Assembly: GCA_902526075.1 (NCBI GenBank)
Contig: CABZJM010000003.1
Span: forward strand, 1-64,000
DNA from: an uncultured Bacteroidota bacterium
Lineage (GTDB): Bacteria; Bacteroidota; Bacteroidia; Flavobacteriales; Flavobacteriaceae
Direction: 5' to 3'
Length of the DNA: 64,000 nucleotides
Every line of letters starts with the position of its first letter. Position 1 is the stretch's first letter. Both the position numbers and the translations under genes were made by a program. Below are positions 1-9,147 of this stretch, in pieces. The notes beneath the pieces are model-generated. The model ran no database searches. It was not told the origin of the DNA and saw only the letters and a list, made by a program, of their open reading frames with translations.

Positions 1-253
1 CAAAAAGAGTTTTAATTCCTCCATTAATAGATCCAAATCTGTGAGCAACATATAAAAAAAGCTCTTTTTTACCTGATTGTTTTGTTGATTGACCATTAAT
101 TATCTTATGAGCTTTAAAAGCCGATAATCCAACTTTATAATCTTCATTGTTGTAATCAATTTCTTCTAATAAACTATTTTGGCTAATAATCAGATTAGAA
201 AATAAAATAATTAAAAAAAATGTGAAAAATTTTAGGCTATTGTTTTCTTTCAT
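1..253 (-). CDS. DUF5777-like outer-membrane protein, N-terminal part
   Basis: Only the first 84 codons lie in the window; the frame is open to base 1. The start is ATG at 253-251, giving a basic N-terminus and a hydrophobic signal segment (residues about 8-26, ending near LIISQ). The mature part contains the stretch VAHRFGSINGGIKTLF, which I recognise as typical of the DUF5777 family of predicted beta-barrel proteins of Bacteroidetes. The start overlaps the end of the upstream YceI-like gene by 17 bases, so the two are almost certainly co-transcribed and translationally coupled. A YceI protein next to a DUF5777 protein is a recurring pair in flavobacteria, but the joint role is unknown to me. 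Confidence 0.6.
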   Translation of the reverse strand, partial: MKENNSLKFFTFFLIILFSNLIISQNSLLEEIDYNNEDYKVGLSAFKAHKIINGQSTKQSGKKELFLYVAHRFGSINGGIKTLF

Positions 254-785
254 AGACGAAATTTAAGTTAATTTTTACTTCTTCGTCTATTTTTTTAAAA
301 ACAATTTTTGGAATTTTGACTTTGTAGTCACTTAGCATCACGGAAAACCCAGACGAAAGTTCAATTTTTTCATCTATTTTTCTGATTTTAGCTTTTGTTA
401 TAATATCATTATTAACACCCTTAATGGTCAATACACCTTCAATTTCATGCTCCTTAAAGTCTTGATTTAATTCCTTCAGGCTAAAGTTTTTTATCTGACC
501 CTCAAATGTTGACTTAGGATATACGTTACTTTCTAAATAGTTTTCATTAAAATGTTCTTGCATAAGCCCTAATCTGAAATCAAAGTCGCTAATAAGTATA
601 ACTGCTGCAATTTGACCAGTGGATGAATCTATTATGGAAACTGTATTATTATTACTTGCCTTGATAGGCTCAAAGGCTGCTTTGGAACCATCAAATTTTA
701 TAACTCCTTTATCAGTGTAAAACTGTTGAGAGAGGAGAACTTGCTGGCAAAAAATTAATGTAAACAAGAACAATAAATGTTTCAT
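237..785 (-). CDS. YceI-like secreted protein
   Basis: This encodes about 182 residues. I chose ATG at 785-783 rather than the in-frame TTG at 791, because MKHLLFLFTLIFCQQVLLSQ is a clean signal peptide. The mature protein shows the YceI pattern: an early segment TDKGVIKFDGSKAAFEPIKA, a central EHFNENYLESNVYPKSTFEG segment and a C-terminal SDYKVKIPKIVFKKIDEEVK strand. YceI proteins are periplasmic lipocalin-like barrels that bind isoprenoid or other lipid-like ligands. The ligand cannot be read from sequence. The gene is the first of an apparent two-gene operon with the DUF5777-like gene, which starts inside its last codons, and it diverges from the SDR gene that begins at 847. Confidence 0.75.
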   Translation of the reverse strand: MKHLLFLFTLIFCQQVLLSQQFYTDKGVIKFDGSKAAFEPIKASNNNTVSIIDSSTGQIAAVILISDFDFRLGLMQEHFNENYLESNVYPKSTFEGQIKNFSLKELNQDFKEHEIEGVLTIKGVNNDIITKAKIRKIDEKIELSSGFSVMLSDYKVKIPKIVFKKIDEEVKINLNFVYERKQ

Positions 786-846
786 GTTCAAAAAAACCCA
801 AATACTATACCAAAAAATTTATACATTAGTCGCTCTATTCCTATAT

Positions 847-1839
847 ATGAAAAAAGTATTTGTTAGCGGTGGTTCTGGTTATATTGCAATGTATTGCATA
901 AAGATATTATTAGATAAGGGATATGATGTAGTAACTTCAGTTAGAAAGCAAAGTCAAATAAACCTGGTTAAAAAATCATTGCATAAACATAATGTAACTT
1001 TTGAAAAATTAAAATTTAAGATTTTAGATCTCCTTATGGATGAGGGCTGGGATGATGCATTAAAAGGATGTGAGTACGTTCTACATGTTGCTTCACCTGT
1101 AATCCCCGGTGATGTTGATGAAGATTCTCTAGTGAAGCCTGCCGTTGAAGGGATGACCAGATGCTTAAATGCGGCAATTAAAAATGGTGCTAAAAAATTT
1201 GTTCAAACTTCGTCTTACGCTGCTATATACGGAAATAATAAATCTGAACATGGTGATAACGATTGGACAGATTTATCAAATAAAAATTTGCTCCCTTATG
1301 AAATCAGTAAAACAAAGTCTGAAAAAAAAATGTGGGAAATGGTAGAAAAGTCTGATATATCTGCATGTGCTATTAATCCCGTATTAGTTTTAGGACCATC
1401 CTTATCCGGAGTTCTAAGCATGTCGAATAGGTTAACTATAAAAAAATTATTCAATTTACCGTTTGTACCCGACATGGCAATCAGTGTTGTAGGGGTTATG
1501 GATGTAGCCGATGCTCATGTAAGAGCAATGGAGTCAACAAAATCAAATGGAAAAAGGTTTTTACTTTCTGAAAAAACAATTAAACTGATTGAGTTAACGA
1601 AGATTCTTAAAAAAGCTGGCTTTAGCAGAGTACCCACTAGGGTAATTCCCAATTTTATTTTTAAATTTCTTGCTCTGTTAATACCTTCAATGCGGTCAAT
1701 TGCAAAAAGGTTGGGTACTTTTGAAACTTTACAAACAAAAAATGCTAATGAAGTACTTGAGTGGTTTCCGAATAGTGCAGAAATGGAAATAATCAATTCG
1801 GCCAAACAACTGTATGATGTTGGTATATTAAAAAATTAA
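847..1839 (+). CDS. Extended SDR, NAD-dependent epimerase/dehydratase-like reductase
   Basis: The protein has 330 residues from ATG 847. An upstream in-frame ATG at 784 exists but would add 21 unlike residues before the first beta strand and overlaps the divergent YceI start. The N-terminus MKKVFVSGGSGYIAMYC is the Rossmann dinucleotide-binding loop (GGxGYIA). A Ser-Tyr-Lys catalytic set is visible in TSSYAAIYG and YEISKTKSE. The overall pattern resembles the dihydroflavonol-4-reductase/cinnamoyl-CoA-reductase-like branch of atypical SDRs, so it probably reduces a ketone or aldehyde using NAD(P)H; the substrate is unknown. It stands alone, followed by a hairpin-rich segment and terminator. 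Confidence 0.8.
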   Translation: MKKVFVSGGSGYIAMYCIKILLDKGYDVVTSVRKQSQINLVKKSLHKHNVTFEKLKFKILDLLMDEGWDDALKGCEYVLHVASPVIPGDVDEDSLVKPAVEGMTRCLNAAIKNGAKKFVQTSSYAAIYGNNKSEHGDNDWTDLSNKNLLPYEISKTKSEKKMWEMVEKSDISACAINPVLVLGPSLSGVLSMSNRLTIKKLFNLPFVPDMAISVVGVMDVADAHVRAMESTKSNGKRFLLSEKTIKLIELTKILKKAGFSRVPTRVIPNFIFKFLALLIPSMRSIAKRLGTFETLQTKNANEVLEWFPNSAEMEIINSAKQLYDVGILKN

Positions 1840-1840
1840 T

Positions 1841-1848
1841 TATCTTTG
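1841..1848 (+). promoter_or_regulatory. Bacteroidetes -7 element (TATCTTTG), possible small-RNA promoter
   Basis: TATCTTTG matches the TAnnTTTG -7 consensus exactly. A TTG at 1820-1822 sits 18 bases upstream, within the spacing reported for the -33 element in Flavobacterium. It lies right after the SDR stop codon and would start a transcript near 1853-1856, just ahead of three hairpins. Chance matches are common in AT-rich DNA, so this is a prediction. Confidence 0.45.
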
Positions 1849-1851
1849 TAA

Positions 1852-1925
1852 TGTGTTGAGCTTGTATTTATTTACAAGTGGTTTATAAAACCAATGAAAG
1901 CTTTCCTTATGGGAGGCTTTTTTGT
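1852..1925 (+). ncRNA. Candidate small RNA with three hairpins
   Basis: Downstream of an exact -7 element lie three consecutive hairpins: CTTGTA/TACAAG at 1861-1878 (6 bp), GGTTT/AAACC at 1880-1892 (5 bp, 3-base loop) and a 10-bp stem at 1897-1920 followed by a run of T. No start codon with a coding-like frame fits inside. The alternative is that this is only the 3' end and terminator of the SDR mRNA, or a leader for the SusC gene. I do not recognise it as a known RNA family. Confidence 0.35.
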
Positions 1926-1926
1926 T
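1897..1926 (+). terminator. Rho-independent terminator after the SDR gene
   Basis: AAAGCTTTCC pairs with GGGAGGCTTT (ten pairs, two of them G-U) around a four-base loop TTAT, followed by TTTG. It separates the SDR gene and candidate RNA from the polysaccharide locus. Confidence 0.75.
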
Positions 1927-2067
1927 TTACTCAAATCTTATACTTAGTCATTTATCAAATTCTTATCGAATTGATTTTAATACTTAATATTTATATTTTT
2001 TTTTAAAATATAAAGTGTGTCAATATTTATTTTTTTGAAATTTTTTAATATTTACCTCTTAAATTCT

Positions 2068-2075
2068 TAAATTTC
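2068..2075 (+). promoter_or_regulatory. Near-consensus -7 element upstream of susC
   Basis: TAAATTTC differs from TAnnTTTG at one base and sits 21 bases before the susC start codon. No TTG lies at the proper -33 distance; the nearest, at 2035-2037, is too far upstream. This is the best candidate for the promoter of the whole locus, but it is weak. Confidence 0.25.
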
Positions 2076-2096
2076 GGAATCAAAAATTAAACTTAC

Positions 2097-5000
2097 ATGA
2101 ATAAATTATTTTTTAACTATTTTGTTGCTTTCATTGCTGTTTCTACAGGTTTACAAGCCCAAATCCTTTCAGGTTCTGTTACTGATTCTGAAGACGGTGA
2201 ACCTCTAGTAGGTGTTAATATCGTTGTTCAAGGACAAGATAAAGGAGCTGTCTCCGATATTGATGGTAATTTCACCTTATCAAATTTTGAATCTGCATCA
2301 ACATTAGTTTTTAGCTATGTTGGCTATAAAACTTTGAACTTAAAAATTTCACCAACAGACGTACTTTCTGATAGTATATCAGTTTTGATGGATAAAGATC
2401 TTAGTGAATTAGATGAGATAATAGTAATCGGCTATGGGTCGCAAAAATTAAGTGATATTTCTGGTGCTGTTTCTACTGTAAATGCAGATGTAATTGAAGC
2501 ATCTTCGCCTGTAAGAGTTGAAGACGCTTTACAGGGGCAAGCATCTGGAATAAATATTATTTCAAGTGGTTCCCCAGGTTCAAAACCAACTGTTTTGATC
2601 AGAGGGATTACCTCTTATGCTGGAAATGATCCACTTGTGATTATCGATGGAATATCTGCAACAATTGATGATCTGAATTCTTTAAATCCAAACGATGTCA
2701 AATCCGTAAATGTTTTAAAAGACGCTGCTCTAGCCTCAATTTATGGGGTAAAAGGTGGTAGTGGAGTTATTGTAATAACTACAAAATCTGGTGAAAGAAA
2801 TTCAGAAACCAAATTTACTTTTAGTACATCTATTGGTTCTCAACAGGTTGTTAAAACTATTGATGTTCTTAACGCAAGTGAATATGCAGCTATACTTAAT
2901 GAAGCTAGTGTGAATGCGGGAGAAGGAATTGTATTTTCAAATATTTCTGATTTTGGTGTTGGTACTAATTGGCAGGATGAAGCTTTAGTAGACGCACCGA
3001 TAGTTAATCACTCATTAACGGCATCTGGGGGTAGTGAAAATACTTCTTATTATGTTTCCGCGGGATATACCGGTCAAGATGGTGTAGTTGCTGGTGGAGA
3101 AAAGTCATTCTTTAATAGAACCAACTTCACAACAAACATCAATACGGACTTGAGTGAAAAAACCAAGCTATTAATTAACGCTAATTATTCAAATATTAAA
3201 GGTAAAAGTTTAGCTGAGAACGGAATAACAAGTGTAATGTCTAATGCATTAAATTTTGACCCAACAGTCAGTCCCTTTGAAAATGGCACTTTTGGAATCA
3301 GCGAAACGATTACACAAGAAATCGTTAATCCCTTAGCTCAAATTGACAATACATATAATGAAAATAAAGTTGATAAGATTCAAGGTAAAATTGAACTCCA
3401 ATACGAGCTTATTGAAAATCTAAATATTACATCTAGATTTGGTTACACATATGTTAATATTTATGATAAAGGATTTGTTCCTTTCCAGTTTTATGGTACA
3501 GGACATAACCAAACAAATGCTAATCCTGATTTAACTCCAATCGTGACAATCGATAGTGAAGGAAATATTACGTCAACTCATAATAGGGTATTTGAAGGAA
3601 ATACAAATTTTTTCAACTACACATATGAGCTTTATGGAAATTATGATTTTTCAATTAACGAAAATCACAACTTTCAAACTGTCGCCGGTTTTTCAATAGG
3701 GGAAGGAAAAGGAAGTAATATTTCAGCAACTAATGAAGATGTTCCATTTAACTCATGGGATTATGCTGATGTAAGTGCAGCTACTGGGAATGCTACGCAA
3801 CAAACATCAGGTTCATGGCAATACGTTAACAGAAATTTATCCTACTTTGGAAGGGTTTTATATGACTATAATGAAAAATACTATGCCTCTTTTACCGGAA
3901 GAGTAGACGGAAGTACATCATTTGGAAAAAATAATAAATTTGGATTTTTCCCATCTGCATCAATTGGATGGGTTGTTTCAAAAGAAGATTTTTTTGATGA
4001 AATGCCTGTTCTAGATTACCTTAAATTTAGAGCTAGTTACGGTACCCTGGGAAATGATAATATAAACCCCCAATTTTCCTTGATTTCAACATTCCCAAGC
4101 TATGTATTTAACGGTACAATTACACCCGGTTCATCTTTAGGATCAATTCCTAATGATGATGTTTCATGGGAAAATCAAGTTCAAATGAATGTTGGAATTG
4201 ATACAAGAGTATTTAACGATAAGGTTTCTCTTTCGATAGATTATTTTAAAAAGACAGTGGATGACTTGTTATTTAGTCCAAATCTTTCCCTTTATCTAGG
4301 AGTCCCGTCGTATCCCACAACAAATATTGGAAGTACAGAGAGTACTGGTTTAGATGCTACAATTTCTCTTAACACATCAGTTGGAGGTTTATCAATTTCA
4401 TCTGATATAAATTTCACAACAGCTGAAAATGAAGTTATTTCGATAAATAATGGAGATAAATATATATGGGGAGCAGGTTATGGCATCCCCTACAGAAATA
4501 TTGTAAGATTTGAAGAAGGGTTTTCTCCAGGCTATTTCTTTGGATATGTAACAGATGGTATTTTTCAAACCCAGAACGAAGTTAATAATCATGCTACTCA
4601 AAATGGTGCAGTCCCCGGAGATATCAGATTTGTAGATGTTAATGGTGATGGAATTGTTAACGATAATGACAGAACACAAATTGGAGATCCATTTCCAGAC
4701 TTTACCATTGGATGGAATTTAAATCTAGACTATAAAGCATTTGATTTAAGTGTATTCACTTATGCATCAGCTGGAAATGATATATATAGAGCTTATGAGA
4801 GAAATCTTAATTATACGAATAGATTTGCTTCAACTTTAGCAAGATGGAAAGGTCCTGGAACAAGTTTTGACGAACCAAGAGTAACATTCGTTGATTCTAA
4901 TAATAACAGCAGAGCATCTGACAGGTATATTGAGGATGGTAGTTATTTAAGAATTAAAAATATACAGCTTGGATATTCATTCCCTGACTCACTAGTAGAT

Positions 5001-5177
5001 GTTTGGGGTTTTGACGAGGTTAGGGCTTATGTTCAAGTTAAAAACGCTCTTACCTTAACTGATTACTCAGGATATGATCCTGAAATTTCAGTTGGTGGTG
5101 TTTTAAATACAGGAATTGATTATGGAACTTATCCACAACCACGAATTTGGTCAATGGGTGTAAATATTAAATTTTAA
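2097..5177 (+). CDS. SusC-like TonB-dependent outer-membrane transporter
   Basis: A 1026-residue protein that forms the outer-membrane import channel for an oligosaccharide. It has a signal peptide (residues 1-21), a carboxypeptidase-regulatory-like domain (about 23-90, with GEPLVGVNIVVQG and DIDGNFTLS), and a plug domain (about 105-230) holding the SusC signatures LKDAALASIYGVKGGSGVI and VIVITTKSG. A long beta-barrel follows, ending in an aromatic C-terminus (GVNIKF). It is the first gene of a same-strand run; the SusD partner follows after 11 bases. The neighbouring GH16 and GH3 genes suggest beta-1,3-glucan oligomers as cargo, which is an inference from context. Confidence 0.95.
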   Translation: MNKLFFNYFVAFIAVSTGLQAQILSGSVTDSEDGEPLVGVNIVVQGQDKGAVSDIDGNFTLSNFESASTLVFSYVGYKTLNLKISPTDVLSDSISVLMDKDLSELDEIIVIGYGSQKLSDISGAVSTVNADVIEASSPVRVEDALQGQASGINIISSGSPGSKPTVLIRGITSYAGNDPLVIIDGISATIDDLNSLNPNDVKSVNVLKDAALASIYGVKGGSGVIVITTKSGERNSETKFTFSTSIGSQQVVKTIDVLNASEYAAILNEASVNAGEGIVFSNISDFGVGTNWQDEALVDAPIVNHSLTASGGSENTSYYVSAGYTGQDGVVAGGEKSFFNRTNFTTNINTDLSEKTKLLINANYSNIKGKSLAENGITSVMSNALNFDPTVSPFENGTFGISETITQEIVNPLAQIDNTYNENKVDKIQGKIELQYELIENLNITSRFGYTYVNIYDKGFVPFQFYGTGHNQTNANPDLTPIVTIDSEGNITSTHNRVFEGNTNFFNYTYELYGNYDFSINENHNFQTVAGFSIGEGKGSNISATNEDVPFNSWDYADVSAATGNATQQTSGSWQYVNRNLSYFGRVLYDYNEKYYASFTGRVDGSTSFGKNNKFGFFPSASIGWVVSKEDFFDEMPVLDYLKFRASYGTLGNDNINPQFSLISTFPSYVFNGTITPGSSLGSIPNDDVSWENQVQMNVGIDTRVFNDKVSLSIDYFKKTVDDLLFSPNLSLYLGVPSYPTTNIGSTESTGLDATISLNTSVGGLSISSDINFTTAENEVISINNGDKYIWGAGYGIPYRNIVRFEEGFSPGYFFGYVTDGIFQTQNEVNNHATQNGAVPGDIRFVDVNGDGIVNDNDRTQIGDPFPDFTIGWNLNLDYKAFDLSVFTYASAGNDIYRAYERNLNYTNRFASTLARWKGPGTSFDEPRVTFVDSNNNSRASDRYIEDGSYLRIKNIQLGYSFPDSLVDVWGFDEVRAYVQVKNALTLTDYSGYDPEISVGGVLNTGIDYGTYPQPRIWSMGVNIKF

Positions 5178-5188
5178 AATAAAATAAT

Positions 5189-6649
5189 ATGAAAAATTTA
5201 AAAAAAGTATTGTTACTGATTTTAGTTACTTCACTTTTCAACAGATGTACTGATCATGTTGATTATGAAGCAATAGAGGGATATCAAATTACTTCTGAAA
5301 TTTATTTTCAGCAAGAAGCTGATTATGATGCAGCTTTAGTAGGTACATATGACGTTTTACAATGGTTGTTTTTCAACATACAACTTGGTGCAATTGCGTC
5401 AGAGATAACATTATGTGGAGGTGAGAGTGCAACCGATTATATCGGGATTCAACAGATTGATGATATGACTCATTACCCTGAAAATAATGTACTTAGACAA
5501 ATATGGCAGTTTTTATATGAAGGTGTAAATAGAGCAAATTATATGGAAGAAAATAAAGCAAATATAGACTTTGAAGGTAAGGAAGCTATGTATGGTGAAG
5601 TTTATTTTCTTAGAGCTTATTATTATTTTGAACTAGTTAAGTTCTTTGGTGATGTGCCTTTATTCACTGAAGCAAGACTTACTGCTGGTCAGGCCGGTAC
5701 TCTAACGAGAACACCTAAAGATGAAGTTTATGCTCAAATTGAGTTAGATCTACAGAACGCAATTGCGAGTTTACCAAATTCTCAATCGCAAGTGGGTAGA
5801 GTTAACAAATACACTGCATATGCATTATTAGGTAAAGTTCTACTTTATCAAGATAGGTTTGCAGAAGCTGCTTCTGCACTTGATAATGTAATTGGTGTTT
5901 ATTCTTTAGTATCTGATTATGCAAGTCAGTTTTTAAGATTTGGAGAAAATGGTCCAGAATCAGTATTTGAAATCCAATATTCTAATCAATCAAATTGGTA
6001 TGATTGGGGATGTGTACATTGTAGCGAAGGAAATTATTCAATTATAATGAATGGACCAAGAGGATGGAGTGGTCCAGAGTATGCTCAGGGTTGGAGTTTT
6101 AATGTTCCAACGGAAGAATTTTATAACTCTTTTGAAGAAGGAGATTCAAGAAGAGATGCAACGGTTTTAGATATTGAGGCTTTTGCAGTTGCTACTGGCG
6201 CTAGCTACACTGAAGGATATGACCATACAGGTTACTTTAATAATAAATATATTCCAAGAGCAGGTGAATCAGGAGGTCAAACAGAGTTAAATTACCTTAC
6301 TAATTTTAGAATTATCAGATACTCAGATGTATTATTAATGGCGGCTGAAGCCTATAACCGTAGTGGTATTGATGATGGACTAGCTCAGGAATTTTTGAAT
6401 CAAGTAAGGAGAAGAGCTTTTGGAGGTGATGATAATGATATTTCTGCTTCAGGAAGTGCACTAACTGAAGCAATATGGGAAGAAAGAAAATTTGAACTTT
6501 CTCTTGAGGGTCACAGATTTTTCGATTTAGTTAGAACAGGACGAGCATCATCATTAATTGCTGGATTTGTTGAGGGTAAACATGAAGTTTTTCCTATTCC
6601 TCAGCAGGAAGTCGACATTTCTGGACTAACACAAAATGCAGGATACTAA
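5189..6649 (+). CDS. SusD/RagB-family surface glycan-binding lipoprotein
   Basis: A 486-residue protein that caps the SusC channel and delivers glycan to it. The N-terminus is a signal segment ending LFNRC, with Cys20 the probable lipid-attachment site, although Arg before the Cys is an unusual lipobox. The TPR-like helical core is visible from AMYGEVYFLRAYYYFELVKF, a classic SusD segment, followed by GDVPLFTE and the RTPKDEVYAQIELDLQNAI stretch. The C-terminal region has YSDVLLMAAEAYNRSG and EERKFELSLEGHRFFDLVR, both family hallmarks. It follows susC by 11 bases and overlaps nothing once the next gene is started at 6666. Confidence 0.95.
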   Translation: MKNLKKVLLLILVTSLFNRCTDHVDYEAIEGYQITSEIYFQQEADYDAALVGTYDVLQWLFFNIQLGAIASEITLCGGESATDYIGIQQIDDMTHYPENNVLRQIWQFLYEGVNRANYMEENKANIDFEGKEAMYGEVYFLRAYYYFELVKFFGDVPLFTEARLTAGQAGTLTRTPKDEVYAQIELDLQNAIASLPNSQSQVGRVNKYTAYALLGKVLLYQDRFAEAASALDNVIGVYSLVSDYASQFLRFGENGPESVFEIQYSNQSNWYDWGCVHCSEGNYSIIMNGPRGWSGPEYAQGWSFNVPTEEFYNSFEEGDSRRDATVLDIEAFAVATGASYTEGYDHTGYFNNKYIPRAGESGGQTELNYLTNFRIIRYSDVLLMAAEAYNRSGIDDGLAQEFLNQVRRRAFGGDDNDISASGSALTEAIWEERKFELSLEGHRFFDLVRTGRASSLIAGFVEGKHEVFPIPQQEVDISGLTQNAGY

Positions 6650-6665
6650 ACTAACAATAATTTAT

Positions 6666-8225
6666 ATGAGAATATTAAAAAATTTTTTGGGACTATTTTT
6701 CCTAACCGCTTTTATAATAAGTTGTGTTGATGAAAATGAAAGTAATGCTGATTTTGTAGGCACAATTTCAGAACCGACTAATATATCAGCTTTGGTTAGT
6801 ATTACACAAGACAATACAGGACTTGTTACAATTACACCAACTGGAGAGGGGGTAGTTACTTTTCATGTTGATTATGGTGATGGTTCTGATATTTCAGGGT
6901 CAATAACTCCAGGAAATAGTACTGATCACGTTTACATGGAAGGAACATATGAAGCAACCATTATTGGAACTGCACTTGATGGCTCTACTGCTGAGGGAAA
7001 TGTTACAATTGTTGTTGCATTTATTGCTCCAGAAAACCTGGTTGTAAATTTGATTAGTTCATCTGGTTCATACAATATATTGGTTTCTGCTACAGCGGAT
7101 TATGCAACATCTTTCGAAGTATTATTTGGAGATGAGGCTGGGGGCGATGCTACTCCAATGCAATTAGGTGAACAATTGTCTCATACTTATGAATCAGCTG
7201 GTACATATAACTTAATAGTGACCGCTCTGAGTGGTGGTTTTGCTAGCACTCAATATTCAGAGGATGTTGTTATTACTGACCCTCCAGTATTTGATGGGTT
7301 TTCAACTTTTGAAGATTTTGAAGGTGAAGTTCCTAGTAATTTTTCATTTGGTGGTGTTGGCAATGTACAAGTTGTAGCAAATCCGGATAATTCAGGTATA
7401 AACTCTTCAGCAAATGTAATGCAATGCACTAAAGATCAAGGTGCTGAAGTATGGGGAGGGATGGGATTCGCTGTTGATGGGCATATAAATTTCAATGGTA
7501 ATAATGTATTAAGACTAAAGTCATACGCCCCTGAAGTTGGAAAAGTAGTCAAAGTTAAACTTGAAACTAGTGCTGGAAATGTTTCTGGATTAACTTATGA
7601 ATTTGATATGGTAACTACTGTTGTTAATCAATGGGAAATTCTTACATATGATTTCTCTGGAGCTCCAGATTTAGATTATATAACTGCAATAGTATTCTAT
7701 GATTTTGGCAATCAAGATTCAGGAGTATATCACTTTGATGACGTTGAGGTTGGTATAGGAGAGTATATTCAAGGAATAGAAAATTTTGAAGAAGATGTTC
7801 CGGAAAGCTTTTCTTTTGGTGGTGTAGGTAGTGTTGAAGTGATTTCAAACCCTGACCCTTCAGGGGAAAATACAACTGGAAATGTTCTTCAATTTGTCAA
7901 AGACGATGGTGCTGAAGTATGGGGTGGAATGGGCTTTGCAGTTGATGTAATTGATTTCAACGGTGCAAGTCAAATTCATCTTAAATCATATGCACCTGAA
8001 ACCGGAAAAGTTGTAAAAGTTAAACTTGAAACAAGTGCTGGAAATGTTGCAGGTTTAACTCATGAGGTTGATATGACAACTACTGTTGCAAATCAATGGG
8101 AAACACTTGTTTATGATTTTACGGGAGCACCTGATTTGGAATATGTGTCATTCATTGTATTTTATGATTTTGGGAATACAGCTGGTGCAACATATAGAGT
8201 TGATGAAATTCAATTAATTGATTAA
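6666..8225 (+). CDS. PKD-domain glycan-binding lipoprotein with a duplicated C-terminal module
   Basis: This 519-residue protein sits where SusE/F-like surface glycan-binding proteins are found. I start it at ATG 6666, because MRILKNFLGLFFLTAFIISC is a proper lipoprotein signal with Cys at the IISC lipobox; an in-frame ATG at 6636 would overlap susD. Two PKD-like beta-sandwich domains follow (about residues 35-120 and 125-205; FHVDYGDGSD in the first). Then come two copies of a carbohydrate-binding-like beta-sandwich (about 215-366 and 372-518), each with SFGGVG, AEVWGGMGFAVD, KVVKVKLETSAGNV and a final IVFYDFGN. It probably holds polysaccharide at the cell surface. Catalytic motifs were not seen. 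Confidence 0.8.
   Translation: MRILKNFLGLFFLTAFIISCVDENESNADFVGTISEPTNISALVSITQDNTGLVTITPTGEGVVTFHVDYGDGSDISGSITPGNSTDHVYMEGTYEATIIGTALDGSTAEGNVTIVVAFIAPENLVVNLISSSGSYNILVSATADYATSFEVLFGDEAGGDATPMQLGEQLSHTYESAGTYNLIVTALSGGFASTQYSEDVVITDPPVFDGFSTFEDFEGEVPSNFSFGGVGNVQVVANPDNSGINSSANVMQCTKDQGAEVWGGMGFAVDGHINFNGNNVLRLKSYAPEVGKVVKVKLETSAGNVSGLTYEFDMVTTVVNQWEILTYDFSGAPDLDYITAIVFYDFGNQDSGVYHFDDVEVGIGEYIQGIENFEEDVPESFSFGGVGSVEVISNPDPSGENTTGNVLQFVKDDGAEVWGGMGFAVDVIDFNGASQIHLKSYAPETGKVVKVKLETSAGNVAGLTHEVDMTTTVANQWETLVYDFTGAPDLEYVSFIVFYDFGNTAGATYRVDEIQLID
7308..8219 (+). repeat. Tandem duplication of a binding module inside the PKD lipoprotein gene
   Basis: Two roughly 450-base copies (about 7308-7760 and 7779-8219) encode clearly homologous domains. 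Several short identical peptides recur, including AEVWGGMGFAVD and KVVKVKLETSAGNV. The DNA copies have drifted at third positions, so the duplication is not recent. Confidence 0.8.
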
Positions 8226-8234
8226 AATAATATT

Positions 8235-9122
8235 ATGAAAAGAATAAATTTTTTACTTATAGCTTTTTCTCTGTTCATTTTCACTTCATGTGAGCAAGAA
8301 GAATATGAATTTGGAGACATATTAAGTCCAACTAACTTAACAATATCTGCTTCCCTTCAAGGAGCTGATACTGATAATCCATACGGAGATGGTAGTGGTT
8401 ATGTTACATTTACTGCAACTGCTGCTGATGCTATTACTTATAAGTTTATCCGAAACGGGGTAGAATATATGGTTCCAAGTGGAGTATTTACAACAAGATT
8501 TACTAATACGGGTGTACATGTTTACTCTGTTGAAGTTATCGCTTCAGGTACAGCTGGGGTGATGTCCAACGGCTCAACTTCAGTTGAGGTCCTATATACA
8601 TTTGAGCCTCCTGCTGATCTAGTAGCCGCATTGACAACAGGAAGTTGGAGAGTTATGGCTGAAGCGCCTGCGCATATGGGTGTTGGCCCAGCAGATGATA
8701 TGGCACCTGATGGAGTTGCTTTATGGTGGAATGCGGGTCCATATGACAAATCTGACACCGCTATGTATGATGACAGAATGATATTTACTGCAGATGGAAC
8801 AATGGAATATCAAACTCAGGGAAGTATTTTTGGAAAAGCCCCTCCATTGGAAGAAGATTTTTTCGGTAATCAAGGATTGGGAGATCCAAATTCAGACAAT
8901 GAGCATTTATATTATCCAGCTGACAACTTCAATTCAAATTGGACAGTTTCTGAGGACAATGGAAATCTTATCTTGAATTTTTCTGGAACTGGTTTTGCCG
9001 GGTTTTATGTTGGTGGAAATCACTCATATACTATCCTTTTTCGAAGCTCAAATGAAATATACTTAAGGACAGTAGGGTTTGACACCAACGGGTGGTTTAT
9101 AAAAATAACTAACCAGCAATAA
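8235..9122 (+). CDS. Surface lipoprotein of the glucan locus, two-domain
   Basis: A 295-residue protein with a lipoprotein signal ending IFTSC (Cys19). Residues about 30-125 form a small beta-sandwich whose pattern (GADTDNPYGDGSGYVTFTAT) is shared with the N-terminal domain of the GH16 protein encoded next, so the two were probably built from the same module. The C-terminal half (about 130-295) begins TGSWRVMAEAPAHMGVGP and ends IYLRTVGFDTNGWFIKI, resembling lipocalin-like domains of proteins in other Bacteroidetes glucan loci. No catalytic residues are evident, so I infer a glycan-binding or accessory role. It follows the PKD protein by 9 bases and is followed by a strong terminator. Confidence 0.7.
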   Translation: MKRINFLLIAFSLFIFTSCEQEEYEFGDILSPTNLTISASLQGADTDNPYGDGSGYVTFTATAADAITYKFIRNGVEYMVPSGVFTTRFTNTGVHVYSVEVIASGTAGVMSNGSTSVEVLYTFEPPADLVAALTTGSWRVMAEAPAHMGVGPADDMAPDGVALWWNAGPYDKSDTAMYDDRMIFTADGTMEYQTQGSIFGKAPPLEEDFFGNQGLGDPNSDNEHLYYPADNFNSNWTVSEDNGNLILNFSGTGFAGFYVGGNHSYTILFRSSNEIYLRTVGFDTNGWFIKITNQQ

Positions 9123-9147
9123 AATTATTTATTATTAAAATTTTTAT

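Noticed and set aside
784-846. Upstream ATG of the SDR gene
   Set aside because: It overlaps the divergent YceI start and adds residues before the first Rossmann strand that are not family-like.
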